Source of the DNA: Pectobacterium zantedeschiae
Lineage (GTDB): Bacteria; Pseudomonadota; Gammaproteobacteria; Enterobacterales; Enterobacteriaceae
Reading direction: 5' to 3'
Assembly: GCF_004137795.1 (NCBI RefSeq)
Contig: NZ_NWTM01000001.1
Coordinates: 310,001 to 374,000, forward strand
Length of the DNA stretch: 64,000 nt
Part shown: positions 30,269 to 40,808 of the stretch, piece by piece
How positions within the stretch are numbered: position 1 is the first letter of the stretch
How the letters are laid out: the number at the start of each line of letters is the position of its first letter
Translations under genes and position numbers: made by a program
Notes under the pieces: generated by a model
Told to the model about the DNA's origin: nothing
The model's input: the letters and a program-made list of their open reading frames with translations, nothing else
Database searches by the model: none

Positions 30269-30433
30269 TCGGCGTCAGGCTGTGTGCGGGTTGATGGCTA
30301 TTTTGTTCTTTCCCCTGTTTCAAATCAAAGAAGCGGTGGCTACCGCTATCGTGACACGATTCAGTATGCGATTCTGCGGTTAATACCTATTTAGCGACAT
30401 TGGCTTACACCAAAGAGGGTTCAGGAGAGCAAC

Positions 30434-30928
30434 ATGGAAATGACGAATGCCCAGAGATTGATCCTTTCAAACCAATACAAAATGATGACGATGCTCGATC
30501 CAGATAACGCTGAGCGCTATCGTCGGCTACAAACTATCATCGAGCGTGGCTACGGTTTGCAGATGCGCGAACTGGATCGTGAATTTGGTGAACTGACCGA
30601 AGACGTTTGCCGCACCATTATTAACGTCATGGAAATGCATCATGCTTTACAGGTGTCGTGGACCAATCTGAAAGATAAGCAGGATCTGGATGAACGACGT
30701 CTGACTTTCCTGGGTTTTGATGCCGCAACAGAAGCGCGCTACCTTGGCTTTGTACGCTTTATGGTACATGTAGAAGGTCGCTATCCTCACTTTGACGCGG
30801 GCACACATGGTTTTAACGCTCAGACGAAAATGTGGGAAAAATACAATAGAATGCTGGCTGTCTGGCAATCCTGCCCGCGTCAGTATCACTTGAGTGCAGT
30901 TGAGATCGCACAGATCATCAACGCCTGA
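30434..30928 (+). CDS. yfbU: YfbU family protein
   Basis: A 164-residue soluble helical protein, nearly identical in blocks to E. coli YfbU ([38 protein letters not shown]). Overexpression in E. coli has been linked to toxicity, but the function is unknown. ATG 30434 follows CAGGAGAGCAAC. It is followed closely by hxpA and is probably cotranscribed. Confidence 0.93.
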   Translation: MEMTNAQRLILSNQYKMMTMLDPDNAERYRRLQTIIERGYGLQMRELDREFGELTEDVCRTIINVMEMHHALQVSWTNLKDKQDLDERRLTFLGFDAATEARYLGFVRFMVHVEGRYPHFDAGTHGFNAQTKMWEKYNRMLAVWQSCPRQYHLSAVEIAQIINA

Positions 30929-30949
30929 TTAATGAAAAAGGGGCTTTCT

Positions 30950-31606
30950 GTGGAGTGTAAAGGTTTTCTGTTCGACCTCGATGGTACGCTGGTTGATTCA
31001 CTGCCTGCTGTAGAACGTGCGTGGATTAACTGGGCAAAAGATCACGATATTGAACCACAGGAAGTGCTGGATTTTATTCATGGCAAGCAGGCAATCACGT
31101 CCTTGCGTCACTTTCTTCAGGGGCAGAGCGAAGAAACGATTCAACAGGAGTTTGATGCGCTGGAGAAAACAGAGGCTTCTGATACACAAGGTATTGTTGC
31201 AATGCCAGGAGCGAAAGCGCTGTTGGATCGTTTAGATGCGTTGGATATTCCCTGGGCAATAGTGACATCAGGTACGGTGCCGATTGCCAGCGCACGTCAT
31301 CAACGTGGAGAACTGCCTGCTCCTCACGCCTTTATTACGGCGGAGCAGGTTGCTAAAGGCAAGCCAAACCCCGATGCCTATTTACTGGGTGCACAGCAGT
31401 TAGGGCTGAAGCCAGAAGAGTGTGTGGTTGTTGAGGATGCACCAGCGGGCGTGTTATCAGGTCTGGCGGCTGGCTGCAAAGTTATCGCGGTGAAGGCGCC
31501 AGCGGATACGCCGAGGTTAGATGAGGTCGATCTGATCCTTGATTCACTGGAGCAGATAGAAATAGAGCCATTGCCTAACGGTGCTAAGGTGCTTCTGCGC
31601 CAGTAG
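30950..31606 (+). CDS. hxpA: HxpA (YfbT), HAD-family sugar phosphatase
   Basis: A 218-residue HAD-IA phosphatase with motif I FDLDGTLVDS, motif II VTSG, motif III Lys in KGKPNPDAYLLGA and motif IV VVEDAPAGVLSG; the cap domain follows motif I. E. coli HxpA hydrolyses sugar phosphates such as fructose-1-phosphate. I chose GTG 30950, which has AAAAGGGG upstream and starts VECKGFLFD like the MRCKGFLFD of E. coli; ATG 30932 in the same frame lacks a ribosome site. Confidence 0.92.
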   Translation: MECKGFLFDLDGTLVDSLPAVERAWINWAKDHDIEPQEVLDFIHGKQAITSLRHFLQGQSEETIQQEFDALEKTEASDTQGIVAMPGAKALLDRLDALDIPWAIVTSGTVPIASARHQRGELPAPHAFITAEQVAKGKPNPDAYLLGAQQLGLKPEECVVVEDAPAGVLSGLAAGCKVIAVKAPADTPRLDEVDLILDSLEQIEIEPLPNGAKVLLRQ

Positions 31607-31648
31607 GTCGTCTGTAACATAATGACAAAACTGTGACTAAATATGATC

Positions 31649-31674
31649 AAACCTCGCATCCGCGAGGTTTTTTT
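31649..31674 (+). terminator. Rho-independent terminator of yfbU-hxpA
   Basis: AAACCTCGC (31649-31657) pairs with GCGAGGTTT (31662-31670) and is followed by TTTT to 31674. Confidence 0.92.
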
Positions 31675-31675
31675 A

Positions 31676-31752
31676 TGGCAGACTATCCCTGTCTGCCACA
31701 CTTAACTTAGGCCACCGCACAGCGGTGTTAAAAAATGCTCCTGCATTTTTTT
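31676..31752 (+). promoter_or_regulatory. Structured leader with terminator hairpin upstream of yfbS
   Basis: Three hairpins in a row: TGGCAGAC/GTCTGCCA (31676-31698), CACCGC/GCGGTG (31713-31727), and AAAAAATGC/GCATTTTTT (31730-31751) ending in a T-run. The last has the form of an intrinsic terminator 55 bases before the yfbS start. It may be a second terminator for hxpA or an attenuator-type leader of yfbS; I see no convincing promoter in between. Confidence 0.45.
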
Positions 31753-31807
31753 ATGGCATGCTGAAACTCACACCTCTCAATATGTATTTTCCGTCAGGGG
31801 AACCGTT

Positions 31808-33640
31808 TTGAATAGCGAACTTCTCTGGGTTTTATCCCTGTTGCTGATCGCCATTGTGTTGTTTACCACTAATAAATTACGCATGGATGTCGTAGCGCTA
31901 TTGGTCATTATCGCCTTTGTATTGAGCGGTACATTGACGCTATCTGAAGCGTTGACAGGGTTCAGCGATCCTAATGTGATATTGATTGCTGCCCTGTTTG
32001 TCATTGGTGAAGGATTGGTTCGTACCGGCGTTGCTTATCAGGTCGGTGACTGGCTGGTTCGCGTTGCGGGCAGCAATGAGATGAAGATGCTGATCTTATT
32101 GATGTTCACCGTTGCGCTATTGGGGGCCTTCATGAGTTCTACCGGCGTTGTCGCGATTTTTATTCCCGTGGTGTTGAGTGTTTCCGCACGGATGAAAATT
32201 TCCCCCGGAAGGCTGATGATGCCGCTGAGCTTTGCTGGGTTGATTAGTGGCATGATGACGCTGGTAGCGACGCCGCCGAATATGGTGGTGAGCAGCGAAC
32301 TGATGCGTGAGGGTGTTGCGGGTTTTGGGTTCTTTGGCGTGACACCGATAGGTATGGTTGTGCTGCTGCTGGGCGTGGCGTATATGATGGTGGCGCGTTA
32401 CTGGCTTGGCGAGGCTGAGACGGCAACAGCAAAAGAAATATGGAAGAGAAGAACATTTCGCGATCTGATCCGCGATTACCGATTGACGGGCAGGGCACGC
32501 CGACTGGCAATTCGGCCAGGATCGCCTTTTATCGGCCACCGTCTGGATGATTTACGTCTGCGCCAGCGTTTTGGTGCGAATGTCGTCGGGATTGAGCGCT
32601 GGCGTAAGTTTCGCCGCGTGATGATCAGCGTGGCTGGCAATACAGAGCTTCGCCTGAATGATGTCTTACTGATTGATATGTCAGCATCTGAAGTGGATTT
32701 ACGCGAGTTTTGTACCGGGCAGCGGCTTGAACCGATGGTGCTGCGCGGTGAGTATTTTTCTGAACAGGCGCGTGATGTGGGGATGGCCGAAGTCTCTCTC
32801 ATCCCTGACTCTGAACTATTAGGGAAAACGCTTTACGACGTCGGCTTTCGTAGCCGTTACGGCCTGAGCGTCGTGGGGATTCGCCGCGCAGGTGAAGCGA
32901 TGGAGGGTATCCTCGCCGATGAGCCGCTCCAGCTCGGCGATATTCTGCTGGTGATGGGCGACTGGCGCATGATTCGACAGCTGCACACGCAGAAAAACGA
33001 CTTCCTTTTGCTTAATCTCCCTGCCGAAGTGGATGATGTCGCCCCCGCGGTGAGTCAGGCTCCACACGCGCTGTTTTGTCTGGCATTGATGGTGGCGATG
33101 ATGCTGACGGATGAAATACCGAATGCAGTTGCCGCGCTGATCGCCTGTTTGCTGATGGGCAAGTTCCGCTGTATTGATATGGAGAGCGCCTACCGGGCTA
33201 TTCACTGGCCGAGCATTATTCTTATCGTCGGAATGATGCCATTTGCGTTGGCGTTGCAGCAAACCGGCGGTGTGGCATTGATTGTTAAAGGGCTGATGGA
33301 TGTCGCCGGAAATGCAGGGCCGCATGTGATGCTGGTGTGCCTGTTCGTGTTGTGTGCCGTGATCGGTCTGTTTATTTCCAACACGGCGACGGCGGTGTTG
33401 ATGGCACCCATTGCGATTGCTGCGGCGAAGCAGATGGGCGTGTCACCTTATCCTTTTGCTATGATCATCGCGATTGCGGCATCTGCTGCCTTTATGACGC
33501 CCGTGTCGTCACCGGTGAATACATTGGTATTGGGGCCGGGTGGCTATAAATTTGGGGACTTTGTGCGCATTGGCGTCCCCTTTACCGTACTGGTGATGCT
33601 TGTCAGCGTAGTGATGGTGCCGTGGCTGTATCCGTTCTGA
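31808..33640 (+). CDS. yfbS: YfbS, SLC13/DASS-type anion transporter with TrkA-C domains
   Basis: A 610-residue inner-membrane transporter. Two membrane halves (about 5-185 and 415-608) of the SLC13 type flank a soluble insert with two RCK_C/TrkA-C domains (about 215-390). Conserved blocks are [44 protein letters not shown] and [15 protein letters not shown]. The start is TTG 31808 with CAGGGGAACC upstream; no ATG in frame fits and this reproduces the E. coli length (610). The substrate is unknown. Confidence 0.94.
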   Translation: MNSELLWVLSLLLIAIVLFTTNKLRMDVVALLVIIAFVLSGTLTLSEALTGFSDPNVILIAALFVIGEGLVRTGVAYQVGDWLVRVAGSNEMKMLILLMFTVALLGAFMSSTGVVAIFIPVVLSVSARMKISPGRLMMPLSFAGLISGMMTLVATPPNMVVSSELMREGVAGFGFFGVTPIGMVVLLLGVAYMMVARYWLGEAETATAKEIWKRRTFRDLIRDYRLTGRARRLAIRPGSPFIGHRLDDLRLRQRFGANVVGIERWRKFRRVMISVAGNTELRLNDVLLIDMSASEVDLREFCTGQRLEPMVLRGEYFSEQARDVGMAEVSLIPDSELLGKTLYDVGFRSRYGLSVVGIRRAGEAMEGILADEPLQLGDILLVMGDWRMIRQLHTQKNDFLLLNLPAEVDDVAPAVSQAPHALFCLALMVAMMLTDEIPNAVAALIACLLMGKFRCIDMESAYRAIHWPSIILIVGMMPFALALQQTGGVALIVKGLMDVAGNAGPHVMLVCLFVLCAVIGLFISNTATAVLMAPIAIAAAKQMGVSPYPFAMIIAIAASAAFMTPVSSPVNTLVLGPGGYKFGDFVRIGVPFTVLVMLVSVVMVPWLYPF

Positions 33641-33686
33641 CGGTGCCAGCTGTTCTCATTGATGCATGTTCTTATCAAGGCAAATG

Positions 33687-34286
33687 TTACAGCGGCGAAT
33701 CTTGGCTGATTTCGTCCAGCGACAGGCTGAAACTGGGAACGAACACCGTCATGAAATAATCCATTTCCGGGCTATGGCGTAGTTGCAATGTTTTTTCCAA
33801 CCGCGCTTTGGCAAGCGTGAACTCGGCGTTTCCTGCGGATAACTCTTCCAGGCACTTCAGGTAGGCGCAAAGTGCGTCTGCCTGCTTAACAATGGCGCGT
33901 TCTTCTTCGCTGGTGTAGTTGTCATCCAGCAGCATCCGATAATCCTGCTGCAATTCTTCAGGTAGCATCTCGATCAGCTTCTGCTGTGCAATCTTCTCTA
34001 TCTTCTTGTACTCATGAGCGATCTGCGCGTTGTAGTATTTGATTGGCGTCGGCATATCGCCCGTCAATACTTCACTGGCGTCATGATACATCGCTAATAG
34101 CGCGATGCGTTCAGCGTTCAGGTTTCCCTCGAATTTGCGGTTTTTGATCACCGCCAGTGCGTGAGCGACAAAGGCGACCTGAAGACTATGTTCGGAGACG
34201 TTTTCTGTGCGCACGTTGCGCATCAGCGGCCAACGACTGATAAGTTTTAGACGGGATAAGTGGGCGAAAAAGTGGCTCTGATTCAT
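33687..34286 (-). CDS. yfbR: YfbR, 5'-deoxynucleotidase
   Basis: A 199-residue HD-domain phosphohydrolase that dephosphorylates deoxyribonucleoside 5'-monophosphates. Catalytic residues are in place: Arg18, His33 ([14 protein letters not shown]), His68-Asp69 ([15 protein letters not shown]) and the late Asp in [11 protein letters not shown]. Length matches E. coli (199). It lies downstream of alaA on the same strand. Confidence 0.95.
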   Translation of the reverse strand: MNQSHFFAHLSRLKLISRWPLMRNVRTENVSEHSLQVAFVAHALAVIKNRKFEGNLNAERIALLAMYHDASEVLTGDMPTPIKYYNAQIAHEYKKIEKIAQQKLIEMLPEELQQDYRMLLDDNYTSEEERAIVKQADALCAYLKCLEELSAGNAEFTLAKARLEKTLQLRHSPEMDYFMTVFVPSFSLSLDEISQDSPL

Positions 34287-34380
34287 TGCGATCTCTCAGA
34301 CAACAGCGCGGTGAAATATCAATATCGTGGACGTCTATTGTGAGCATTTGCCGAAGATTATGCAAACGAAGGTCGGGTTT

Positions 34381-34408
34381 TCGCCGGGCGACAACGACTG
34401 CCCGGCGA
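34381..34408. other. Stem-loop between yfbR and alaA
   Basis: TCGCCGGGC (34381-34389) pairs with GCCCGGCGA (34400-34408). GC-rich, with no T-run on the alaA strand; it is a possible 3'-end structure of the alaA message. Confidence 0.5.
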
Positions 34409-34428
34409 TGGGGGCGATTATTACTGGG

Positions 34429-35643
34429 CTATTGGTGATAGTGCCCCAGGAAGCGCCCTAATTTGTGAATTGCCATATCTAACTCATCAACGCGTGGTAG
34501 CGTGACGATACGCACATGATCCGGGTGAGGCCAGTTAAAGGCGGTTCCCTGAACCAGTAACACTTTCTCCTGTAACAGGAGATCCAGCACCAGTTTTTGG
34601 TCGTCGTGGATATTAAAGCGTTTGGCATCAATGCGCGGGAACATATACAGCGCGCCGCGTGGTTTTACACATGACACGCCGGGAATCTGATTGATCAATT
34701 CCCAAGAGCGGTTGCGCTGTTCATACAGGCGTCCACCAGGTTGAATAAATTCGCTGATGCTTTGGTAGCCACCCAAGGCGGTCTGAATCGCATGCTGCAT
34801 TGGCACGTTGGCACACAAACGCATGGACGCTAGCATTTCCAGCCCTTCAATGTACCCTTTTGCGTGCTTTTTCGGGCCGTTCAGGACCATCCAGCCTTGA
34901 CGGAAACCCGCCACGCGGTACGTTTTGGACAGCCCATTGAACGTGACTGTCAGCAGATCCGGTGCTAGTGCTGCTATTGAGTGATGCTGCGCATCGTCAT
35001 ATAGAATTTTGTCGTAAATTTCATCGGCGAAAATGATCAGGTTATGTTCACGCGCGATAGCCACGATATCCAGCAGCAGCTCTTTGCTGTAGACCGCACC
35101 TGTCGGATTGTTCGGGTTGATGATGACAATACCGCGAGTATTGGACGTGATCTTTTTGCGGATATCGTCCAGATCGGGGAACCAATCGGAGGACTCATCG
35201 CAGAGATAGTGAACGGCATTGCCGTTAGACAGGGAAACCGCCGCTGTCCAGAGTGGGTAATCCGGTGCGGGAACCAGCATTTCATCACCCGGATTGAGTA
35301 ACGCCTGCATGGATTGCACGATGAGTTCGGAAACACCGTTGCCAATATAGACATCTTCAACCGTAATATCGCGCATATCCCGCGCCTGATAGTGCTGAAC
35401 GATAGCTTTACGGGCGGAATAGAGACCTTTGGAATCACAATAGCCCTGTGCAGTGGGCAGGTTACGGATGACATCGACCAGAATTTCGTCTGGTGCCTCG
35501 AAGCCGAAAGGGGCAGGGTTGCCAATATTCAGTTTAAGGACTTTGTTACCTTCTTCTTCAAGCCGCTTGGCTTCCTTTAAGACTGGGCCACGGATGTCAT
35601 AGCATACGTTCTCCAGTTTCTTGGATTTTTCAATCGGAGACAT
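34429..35643 (-). CDS. alaA: AlaA (YfbQ), alanine transaminase
   Basis: A 404-residue PLP-dependent class I aminotransferase, the main glutamate-pyruvate transaminase of enterics. The PLP lysine lies in NGLSKTYRVAGFRQG; NPNNPTGAVYSKELL and FADEIYDKI are the standard cofactor-contact blocks. It is almost identical to E. coli AlaA (405). A palindrome TATTCC-N5-GGAATA at 35675-35691 lies in the leader. Confidence 0.96.
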   Translation of the reverse strand: MSPIEKSKKLENVCYDIRGPVLKEAKRLEEEGNKVLKLNIGNPAPFGFEAPDEILVDVIRNLPTAQGYCDSKGLYSARKAIVQHYQARDMRDITVEDVYIGNGVSELIVQSMQALLNPGDEMLVPAPDYPLWTAAVSLSNGNAVHYLCDESSDWFPDLDDIRKKITSNTRGIVIINPNNPTGAVYSKELLLDIVAIAREHNLIIFADEIYDKILYDDAQHHSIAALAPDLLTVTFNGLSKTYRVAGFRQGWMVLNGPKKHAKGYIEGLEMLASMRLCANVPMQHAIQTALGGYQSISEFIQPGGRLYEQRNRSWELINQIPGVSCVKPRGALYMFPRIDAKRFNIHDDQKLVLDLLLQEKVLLVQGTAFNWPHPDHVRIVTLPRVDELDMAIHKLGRFLGHYHQ

Positions 35644-36145
35644 AAATAGTACGAACCTTTTGCGAGAGAGCGCATATTCCCAGATGGAATAGCATAACCT
35701 GCTTAATGTACTCCTCCTATAGTACCTTTTGAAGAATGATTATCGCTTTTGCTGCAAATGATTGCGCATCTGCACTATATGGTTGTGTACTCGTTGGATG
35801 GTGCGATATGGTAGGGGGCGGACGACTGTTCATGCCGCACTTTTTTAGCGCCAAAATAAGGTGACAGGGAAAGCGGGTTTATTTAAGTGTAGGGCGTATT
35901 TATTTCGTAGGATGAAATAAAGAGAGAGTGTCGTTGTTATTGAATTAAGGATTAAGACTGGGGAGCCATTTAATTACATGATGTCTTACCAATGGAAAAG
36001 CGATAGGGGTAACGAAATATAAGTATTTTTTTGCCCTTATCGTGCGTCTGCGATAGTGTCTTTAAATGTATCGGTCATTACCTTTACATGTAATAAAACA
36101 CCAGGAATATTTTGTTAAAATTAAAATAGATAAGTGAAAAATCGT
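35644..36145. other. Divergent intergenic region alaA-hexA
   Basis: About 500 bases, A/T-rich towards hexA. Visible elements are the palindrome TATTCC-N5-GGAATA (35675-35691), a pair of half-sites TGCACT and GGTGCG (35771-35804) reminiscent of NtrC operators, and TTACATGTAA (36084-36093) about 50 bases before hexA. No supported gene lies here. Confidence 0.5.
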
Positions 36146-37096
36146 ATGACCAGTGCAAATCGACCAGTACTTAATCTCGATCTTGATTTACTGAGGACGT
36201 TTGTTGCCGTTGCAGATTTAAATACATTTGCAGCCGCGGCGGCCGCAGTTAATCGAACTCAATCGGCTGTCAGTCAGCAGATGCAGCGACTGGAACAGCT
36301 CATCGGAAAGGAACTTTTTGCCCGCCACGGGCGTAATAAATTGCTAACCGAGCATGGTATCCAGTTTCTTGGTTATGCCAGAAAAATACTACAATTCAAT
36401 GATGAAGCCTGTATTTCATTAATGTACAGCGATATTCAGGGTACGCTGACCATTGGGGCATCTGACGATACTGCAGATACTATCCTCCCTTATATTTTAC
36501 ACCGGGTGACATCCGTATTTCCCAAACTCTCCGTCAACGTTAGTGTAAAGCGTAGCGCTGAAATGATGGAAATGCTGAGTCAGGGGAAAATAGATCTGGT
36601 CATTACCACAATGAACGGTGTGGTGTTTCCTCACGTGTTATTGCGTAGTTCTCCGACGCTATGGTACTGCGCTGCAGATTATCAGTTTAGAGCGCAAGAG
36701 CCCGTGCCTTTGGTTGTGTTGGATGAGCCGAGTCCTTTCCGTACGCTGGCTACGCAGCAACTGACGGCCGCAGGAATCCCCTGGAGAATCGCCTATGTGG
36801 CTTCAACGCTATCTGCTGTGCGAGCTGCGGTGAAAGCAGGAATGGGGATTACCGTGCGCTCAGTTGAAATGATGAGCCCAGAGCTACGAGTGTTAGGCGA
36901 GGAGGAAGGGTTGCCGAGATTGCCTGAAACACGCTATTTCCTCTGTCAGAACCCTAGCCAGGAGAATGAACTGGCGACGGCAATTTTTAATGTGATTGAA
37001 TCAGGGAAGCCCACTCACATTACGCCTGTCAACGTGTTAGAAAACAGCACGAATGGAAGGCTGTCTTCCGATCCATCGCTGAAGGACGTGATTTAA
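36146..37096 (+). CDS. hexA: HexA/LrhA, LysR-type regulator of exoenzymes and motility
   Basis: A 316-residue LysR-family transcription factor. The N-terminal winged helix-turn-helix (about 15-70) includes [20 protein letters not shown] and [16 protein letters not shown], nearly identical to E. coli LrhA; the effector domain follows from about 90. In Erwinia/Pectobacterium this protein is called HexA and represses plant-cell-wall-degrading exoenzymes and motility. ATG 36146 matches the E. coli start; GTG 36134 is an alternative. The C-terminal 25 residues are divergent. Neighbouring nuo on the same strand is as in E. coli. Confidence 0.93.
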   Translation: MTSANRPVLNLDLDLLRTFVAVADLNTFAAAAAAVNRTQSAVSQQMQRLEQLIGKELFARHGRNKLLTEHGIQFLGYARKILQFNDEACISLMYSDIQGTLTIGASDDTADTILPYILHRVTSVFPKLSVNVSVKRSAEMMEMLSQGKIDLVITTMNGVVFPHVLLRSSPTLWYCAADYQFRAQEPVPLVVLDEPSPFRTLATQQLTAAGIPWRIAYVASTLSAVRAAVKAGMGITVRSVEMMSPELRVLGEEEGLPRLPETRYFLCQNPSQENELATAIFNVIESGKPTHITPVNVLENSTNGRLSSDPSLKDVI

Positions 37097-37115
37097 TCGT
37101 AATGGGTAGTTAACT

Positions 37116-37151
37116 ATCATTCGGGGAGGGTAGGGATACACCCCGAATGAT
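37116..37151 (+). terminator. Inverted repeat downstream of hexA
   Basis: ATCATTCGGGG (37116-37126) is exactly complementary to CCCCGAATGAT (37141-37151). It lies 20 bases after the hexA stop. There is no strong T-run, so termination would be weak or Rho-assisted. Confidence 0.55.
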
Positions 37152-37454
37152 GATGATTTATGACCAATATGTTAAACCCGCGTCGACAGCGTCTTATTGA
37201 CCTGCCCCTTCCTTGCTTTCTTCCCCTTTACGTTTTCCATTTGGCATCAATAGACTAGGTGCCGCGAGATAAAGCGCCTTCCTGCGTTTATAAAACGACG
37301 GTTCTATTTTTTTAAAATTATGTTATGGGAAATGATGTCCGACCTTACCCTTGAAGTAGTGTGGTTTTTTTACTAACTAAATTGGTAAAAATGTGTGCTG
37401 GATCAAAAAATACCCCTAATAACCCCATGGGGGAACAGGCATTTTCTGTGAAAA

Positions 37455-37463
37455 TGGTATAGT
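37455..37463 (+). promoter_or_regulatory. Candidate nuo promoter, extended -10
   Basis: TGGTATAGT is an extended -10 (TGn plus TATAGT). The -35 position, ACAGGC, is poor. A start near 37470 would leave a leader of about 300 bases before nuoA. Confidence 0.35.
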
Positions 37464-37550
37464 GACGCAGTAAACTTGCTTTCTGTGTGGCTGTACTCTG
37501 GTTAACCAACGGAAGTACTGACTCGATTTAGCTACGAGTGAGGACACAAA

Positions 37551-37598
37551 ATGTTAACAAAACAGCGTGCATGTAAAGTAATGTACTGTTATTTTTAG
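37551..37598 (+). CDS. Possible 15-residue leader peptide in the nuo 5' region
   Basis: ATG 37551 is preceded by GTGAGGA with a six-base spacer, a better ribosome site than many genes here. The frame reads MLTKQRACKVMYCYF and stops at TAG 37596-37598. There are two Cys and two Tyr but no run of one amino acid, so classical amino-acid attenuation is not indicated. It lies in the leader of nuo, 177 bases before nuoA. Real translation is unproven. Confidence 0.35.
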   Translation: MLTKQRACKVMYCYF

Positions 37599-37775
37599 TA
37601 AGGTTGAAAAAAAGGTTACAAATTTAGGGGCTCAACCATACCAAGCAAGGGTTACCTGATACGTTTCCATGCTTTTTTGTGGTTATTAATCCTTCCTTTT
37701 AATCGATGTGGCGCATTAACTGCCGATAACAGAGCAGAGATGTTACCCGCCACTTTTGATGAGTAAGCAAAGAGA

Positions 37776-38216
37776 ATGTCAACAACTACTGAAATCCTCG
37801 CCCATCATTGGGCGTTTGCGCTATTCCTTATCATCGCCATAGGCCTTTGCGTGTTCATGCTGACCGGTGGATTCTTGCTGGGTGGGAGAGCCAAGGCCAG
37901 GGCCAAAAACGTACCTTATGAATCTGGGATTGACTCAGTAGGTTCAGCGCGGTTACGTCTGTCTGCTAAATTTTATCTTGTCGCTATGTTCTTCGTTATC
38001 TTCGACGTTGAAGCCCTCTATCTTTACGCTTGGGCTGTGTCTATCAAAGAAAGCGGCTGGATTGGCTTCATCGAAGCAACCATTTTCATTTTGGTGCTGT
38101 TGGCTGGTTTGATTTACCTGGTACGCGTTGGGGCACTTGACTGGACCCCGGTACGTTCCAAGAGACAAGTCGTTAAATCAGACATCATCAACACTACCAA
38201 CACTCATCCGCAGTAA
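37776..38216 (+). CDS. nuoA: NuoA, NADH-quinone oxidoreductase subunit A
   Basis: A 146-residue membrane subunit of complex I with three helices. The conserved loop between helices 1 and 2 is [20 protein letters not shown], followed by [15 protein letters not shown] with the conserved Asp/Glu. It opens the thirteen-gene nuo operon; nuoB starts 17 bases after it. Confidence 0.97.
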   Translation: MSTTTEILAHHWAFALFLIIAIGLCVFMLTGGFLLGGRAKARAKNVPYESGIDSVGSARLRLSAKFYLVAMFFVIFDVEALYLYAWAVSIKESGWIGFIEATIFILVLLAGLIYLVRVGALDWTPVRSKRQVVKSDIINTTNTHPQ

Positions 38217-38233
38217 CAGCGAGGCATTTTAAG

Positions 38234-38908
38234 ATGGACTATACGCTCACCCGCATAGAGCCGGACGGTGAGAATGACCGTTATCCCCTGCAACGTCAGG
38301 AGATCGTTTCCGACCCTCTGGAGCAACATGTTCACCGCAGTGTCTATATGGGCAAACTGGAACATGCATTACACGATACGGTGAACTGGGGTCGTCAGAA
38401 TTCCCTGTGGCCGTATAACTTCGGCCTTTCCTGTTGCTACGTAGAAATGGTGACATCATTTACCGCCGTCCATGACGTAGCGCGTTTTGGCGCTGAAGTT
38501 CTGCGTGCATCGCCACGTCAGGCTGATTTCATGGTGGTTGCGGGTACCTGTTTTACCAAAATGGCCCCCGTTATTCAGCGTCTTTACGAGCAAATGCTTG
38601 AGCCTAAATGGGTTATCTCCATGGGCGCGTGCGCCAATTCCGGCGGTATGTACGATATCTATTCCGTCGTTCAGGGTGTGGATAAATTCCTGCCTGTTGA
38701 TGTGTATATTCCGGGCTGCCCTCCGCGTCCTGAAGCCTATATGCAGGCGCTGCTGCTGCTGAAAGAATCCATCGGTAAAGAACGCCGTCCTCTGTCATGG
38801 GTGGTGGGTGAACAGGGCGTTTACCGCGCCAACATGCAATCTGAGCGTGAGCGCAAACGCGGCGAGCGAATCGCTGTGACTAACCTGCGTTCGCCTGATG
38901 AGATTTGA
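38234..38908 (+). CDS. nuoB: NuoB, complex I subunit B (cluster N2)
   Basis: A 224-residue peripheral-arm subunit carrying the terminal 4Fe-4S cluster N2. Ligand cysteines are seen in GLSCCYVEM (the adjacent pair), [15 protein letters not shown] and GCPPRPEAY. It hands electrons to ubiquinone at the NuoD interface. A 98-base gap separates it from nuoCD. Confidence 0.98.
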   Translation: MDYTLTRIEPDGENDRYPLQRQEIVSDPLEQHVHRSVYMGKLEHALHDTVNWGRQNSLWPYNFGLSCCYVEMVTSFTAVHDVARFGAEVLRASPRQADFMVVAGTCFTKMAPVIQRLYEQMLEPKWVISMGACANSGGMYDIYSVVQGVDKFLPVDVYIPGCPPRPEAYMQALLLLKESIGKERRPLSWVVGEQGVYRANMQSERERKRGERIAVTNLRSPDEI

Positions 38909-39006
38909 CCTGTAGATGATAAACCCGGTGGCCGTGTAATACCCCGATAATAGTGTGCGGTCATTATCAGATACAGAAATAGCACATTTAATGTGGTGAC
39001 ATATTT

Positions 39007-40806
39007 ATGACAGATTTAACGACGCACGATCTCGCTCAGCCAGGCTGGCAAACCCGCGATCACCTTAACGATCCGGTCGTTGGCGAACTGTGTAACCGTT
39101 TTGGACCAGATGCATTTACTGTACAGGCAACCCGCACAGGTATTCCCGTTGTGTGGGTCAAACGTGAGCAATTATTGGATGTTGTCGCATTCCTGAAAAA
39201 ACAGCCAAAGCCTTATGTCATGCTGTTTGACCTGCACGGTATGGATGAGCGTCTGCGTACCCATCGTGAAGGTTTACCTGCCGCCGACTACTCCGTTTTT
39301 TACCACTTCATTTCCATCGAGCGTAACCGCGACATCATGCTGAAAGTCGCGTTGGCCGAGAATGACCTGCACGTACCCACCATGACTAAACTGTTCCCGA
39401 ATGCCAACTGGTATGAGCGGGAAACGTGGGAGATGTTTGGTATTACGTTCAATGGTCACCCGCACCTGACGCGCATTATGATGCCGCAGACGTGGGAAGG
39501 GCACCCGCTGCGTAAAGACTATCCGGCGCGTGCGACCGAATTCGATCCTTTCGAGCTGACCAAGCAGAAAGAAGATCTGGAAATGGAGTCGCTGACGTTC
39601 AAACCGGAAGAGTGGGGAATGAAGCGCGGCACTGAAAATGAGGACTTCATGTTCCTCAACCTCGGTCCGAACCACCCATCTTCGCACGGTGCGTTCCGTA
39701 TTATCCTGCAATTGGATGGTGAAGAAGTCATCGACTGCGTACCTGATGTGGGTTACCACCATCGTGGCGCGGAGAAAATGGGCGAGCGTCAGTCTTGGCA
39801 TAGCTACATCCCTTATACTGACCGTATTGAATACCTCGGCGGCTGCGTTAACGAAATGCCGTACGTACTGGCCGTTGAAAAACTGGCAGGTATTGAGGTG
39901 CCGGATCGCGTCAAAACGATTCGCGTGATGCTGTCCGAGCTGTTCCGCATTAATAGCCACCTGTTGTATATCAGTACTTATATTCAGGACGTCGGTGCTA
40001 TGACCCCGGTGTTCTTTGCGTTTACCGATCGCCAGAAAATTTACGATTTAGTTGAAGCGATTACCGGCTTCCGTATGCACCCAGCCTGGTTCCGCATCGG
40101 CGGTGTGGCACACGATTTGCCACGCGGCTGGGAGCGTCTGCTGCGTGAATTCCTCGATTGGATGCCGAGTCGTCTGGACACCTACGTTAAAGCTGCACTA
40201 CAAAACACCATTCTGAAAGGCCGTACTCAGGGCGTCGCCGCCTACAATGCGAAAGAAGCATTGGAATGGGGCGTAACGGGTGCGGGTCTACGTGCTACAG
40301 GTATCGGTTTCGACGTGCGTAAATGGCGTCCGTATTCTGGCTACGAAAACTTTGACTTTGAAGTACCTGTAGGCGACGGCATCAGCGATTGCTATAGCCG
40401 CGTTATGCTGAAAGTCGAAGAGCTGCGTCAGAGCCTGCGTATTCTGGATCAGTGCCTCAAGAACATGCCTGAAGGGCCGTTCAAGGCGGATCACCCGCTG
40501 ACGACGCCGCCACCAAAAGAGCGCACGTTGCAGCATATCGATACGCTGATCAACCACTTCCTTCAGGTTTCCTGGGGACCGGTTATGCCTGCCAATGAAT
40601 CATTCCAGATGGTTGAGGCAACAAAAGGCATCAACAGCTATTACCTGACCAGTGACGGCGGCACGATGAGTTACCGTACCCGTATTCGCACGCCGAGCTA
40701 TGCGCATCTGCAACAGATTCCTTCTGTAATTCGCGGATGTCTGGTATCCGACCTGATCGTTTACCTCGGCAGTATTGATTTCGTAATGTCAGATGTGGAC
40801 CGCTAA
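39007..40806 (+). CDS. nuoC: NuoCD, fused complex I subunit C/D
   Basis: A 599-residue protein in which NuoC (about 1-180) is fused to NuoD (about 205-599), as in E. coli and other gamma-proteobacteria. NuoC shows [14 protein letters not shown] near the junction; NuoD begins [18 protein letters not shown] and has the quinone-site residues in [10 protein letters not shown] and the C-terminal [19 protein letters not shown]. It forms the quinone-binding connection module with NuoB. Confidence 0.97.
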   Translation: MTDLTTHDLAQPGWQTRDHLNDPVVGELCNRFGPDAFTVQATRTGIPVVWVKREQLLDVVAFLKKQPKPYVMLFDLHGMDERLRTHREGLPAADYSVFYHFISIERNRDIMLKVALAENDLHVPTMTKLFPNANWYERETWEMFGITFNGHPHLTRIMMPQTWEGHPLRKDYPARATEFDPFELTKQKEDLEMESLTFKPEEWGMKRGTENEDFMFLNLGPNHPSSHGAFRIILQLDGEEVIDCVPDVGYHHRGAEKMGERQSWHSYIPYTDRIEYLGGCVNEMPYVLAVEKLAGIEVPDRVKTIRVMLSELFRINSHLLYISTYIQDVGAMTPVFFAFTDRQKIYDLVEAITGFRMHPAWFRIGGVAHDLPRGWERLLREFLDWMPSRLDTYVKAALQNTILKGRTQGVAAYNAKEALEWGVTGAGLRATGIGFDVRKWRPYSGYENFDFEVPVGDGISDCYSRVMLKVEELRQSLRILDQCLKNMPEGPFKADHPLTTPPPKERTLQHIDTLINHFLQVSWGPVMPANESFQMVEATKGINSYYLTSDGGTMSYRTRIRTPSYAHLQQIPSVIRGCLVSDLIVYLGSIDFVMSDVDR

Positions 40807-40808
40807 TT

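Larger units (their letters stand above)
37097..37775. other. Long intergenic region hexA-nuoA
   Basis: 679 bases. From left to right: an 11-bp inverted repeat after hexA (37116-37151), A/T-rich sequence, a palindromic CCCCATGGGG near 37423, an extended -10 promoter candidate (37455-37463), a 15-codon open frame with a ribosome site (37551-37598), and the nuoA leader. E. coli also has a long, heavily regulated region here. Confidence 0.6.
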
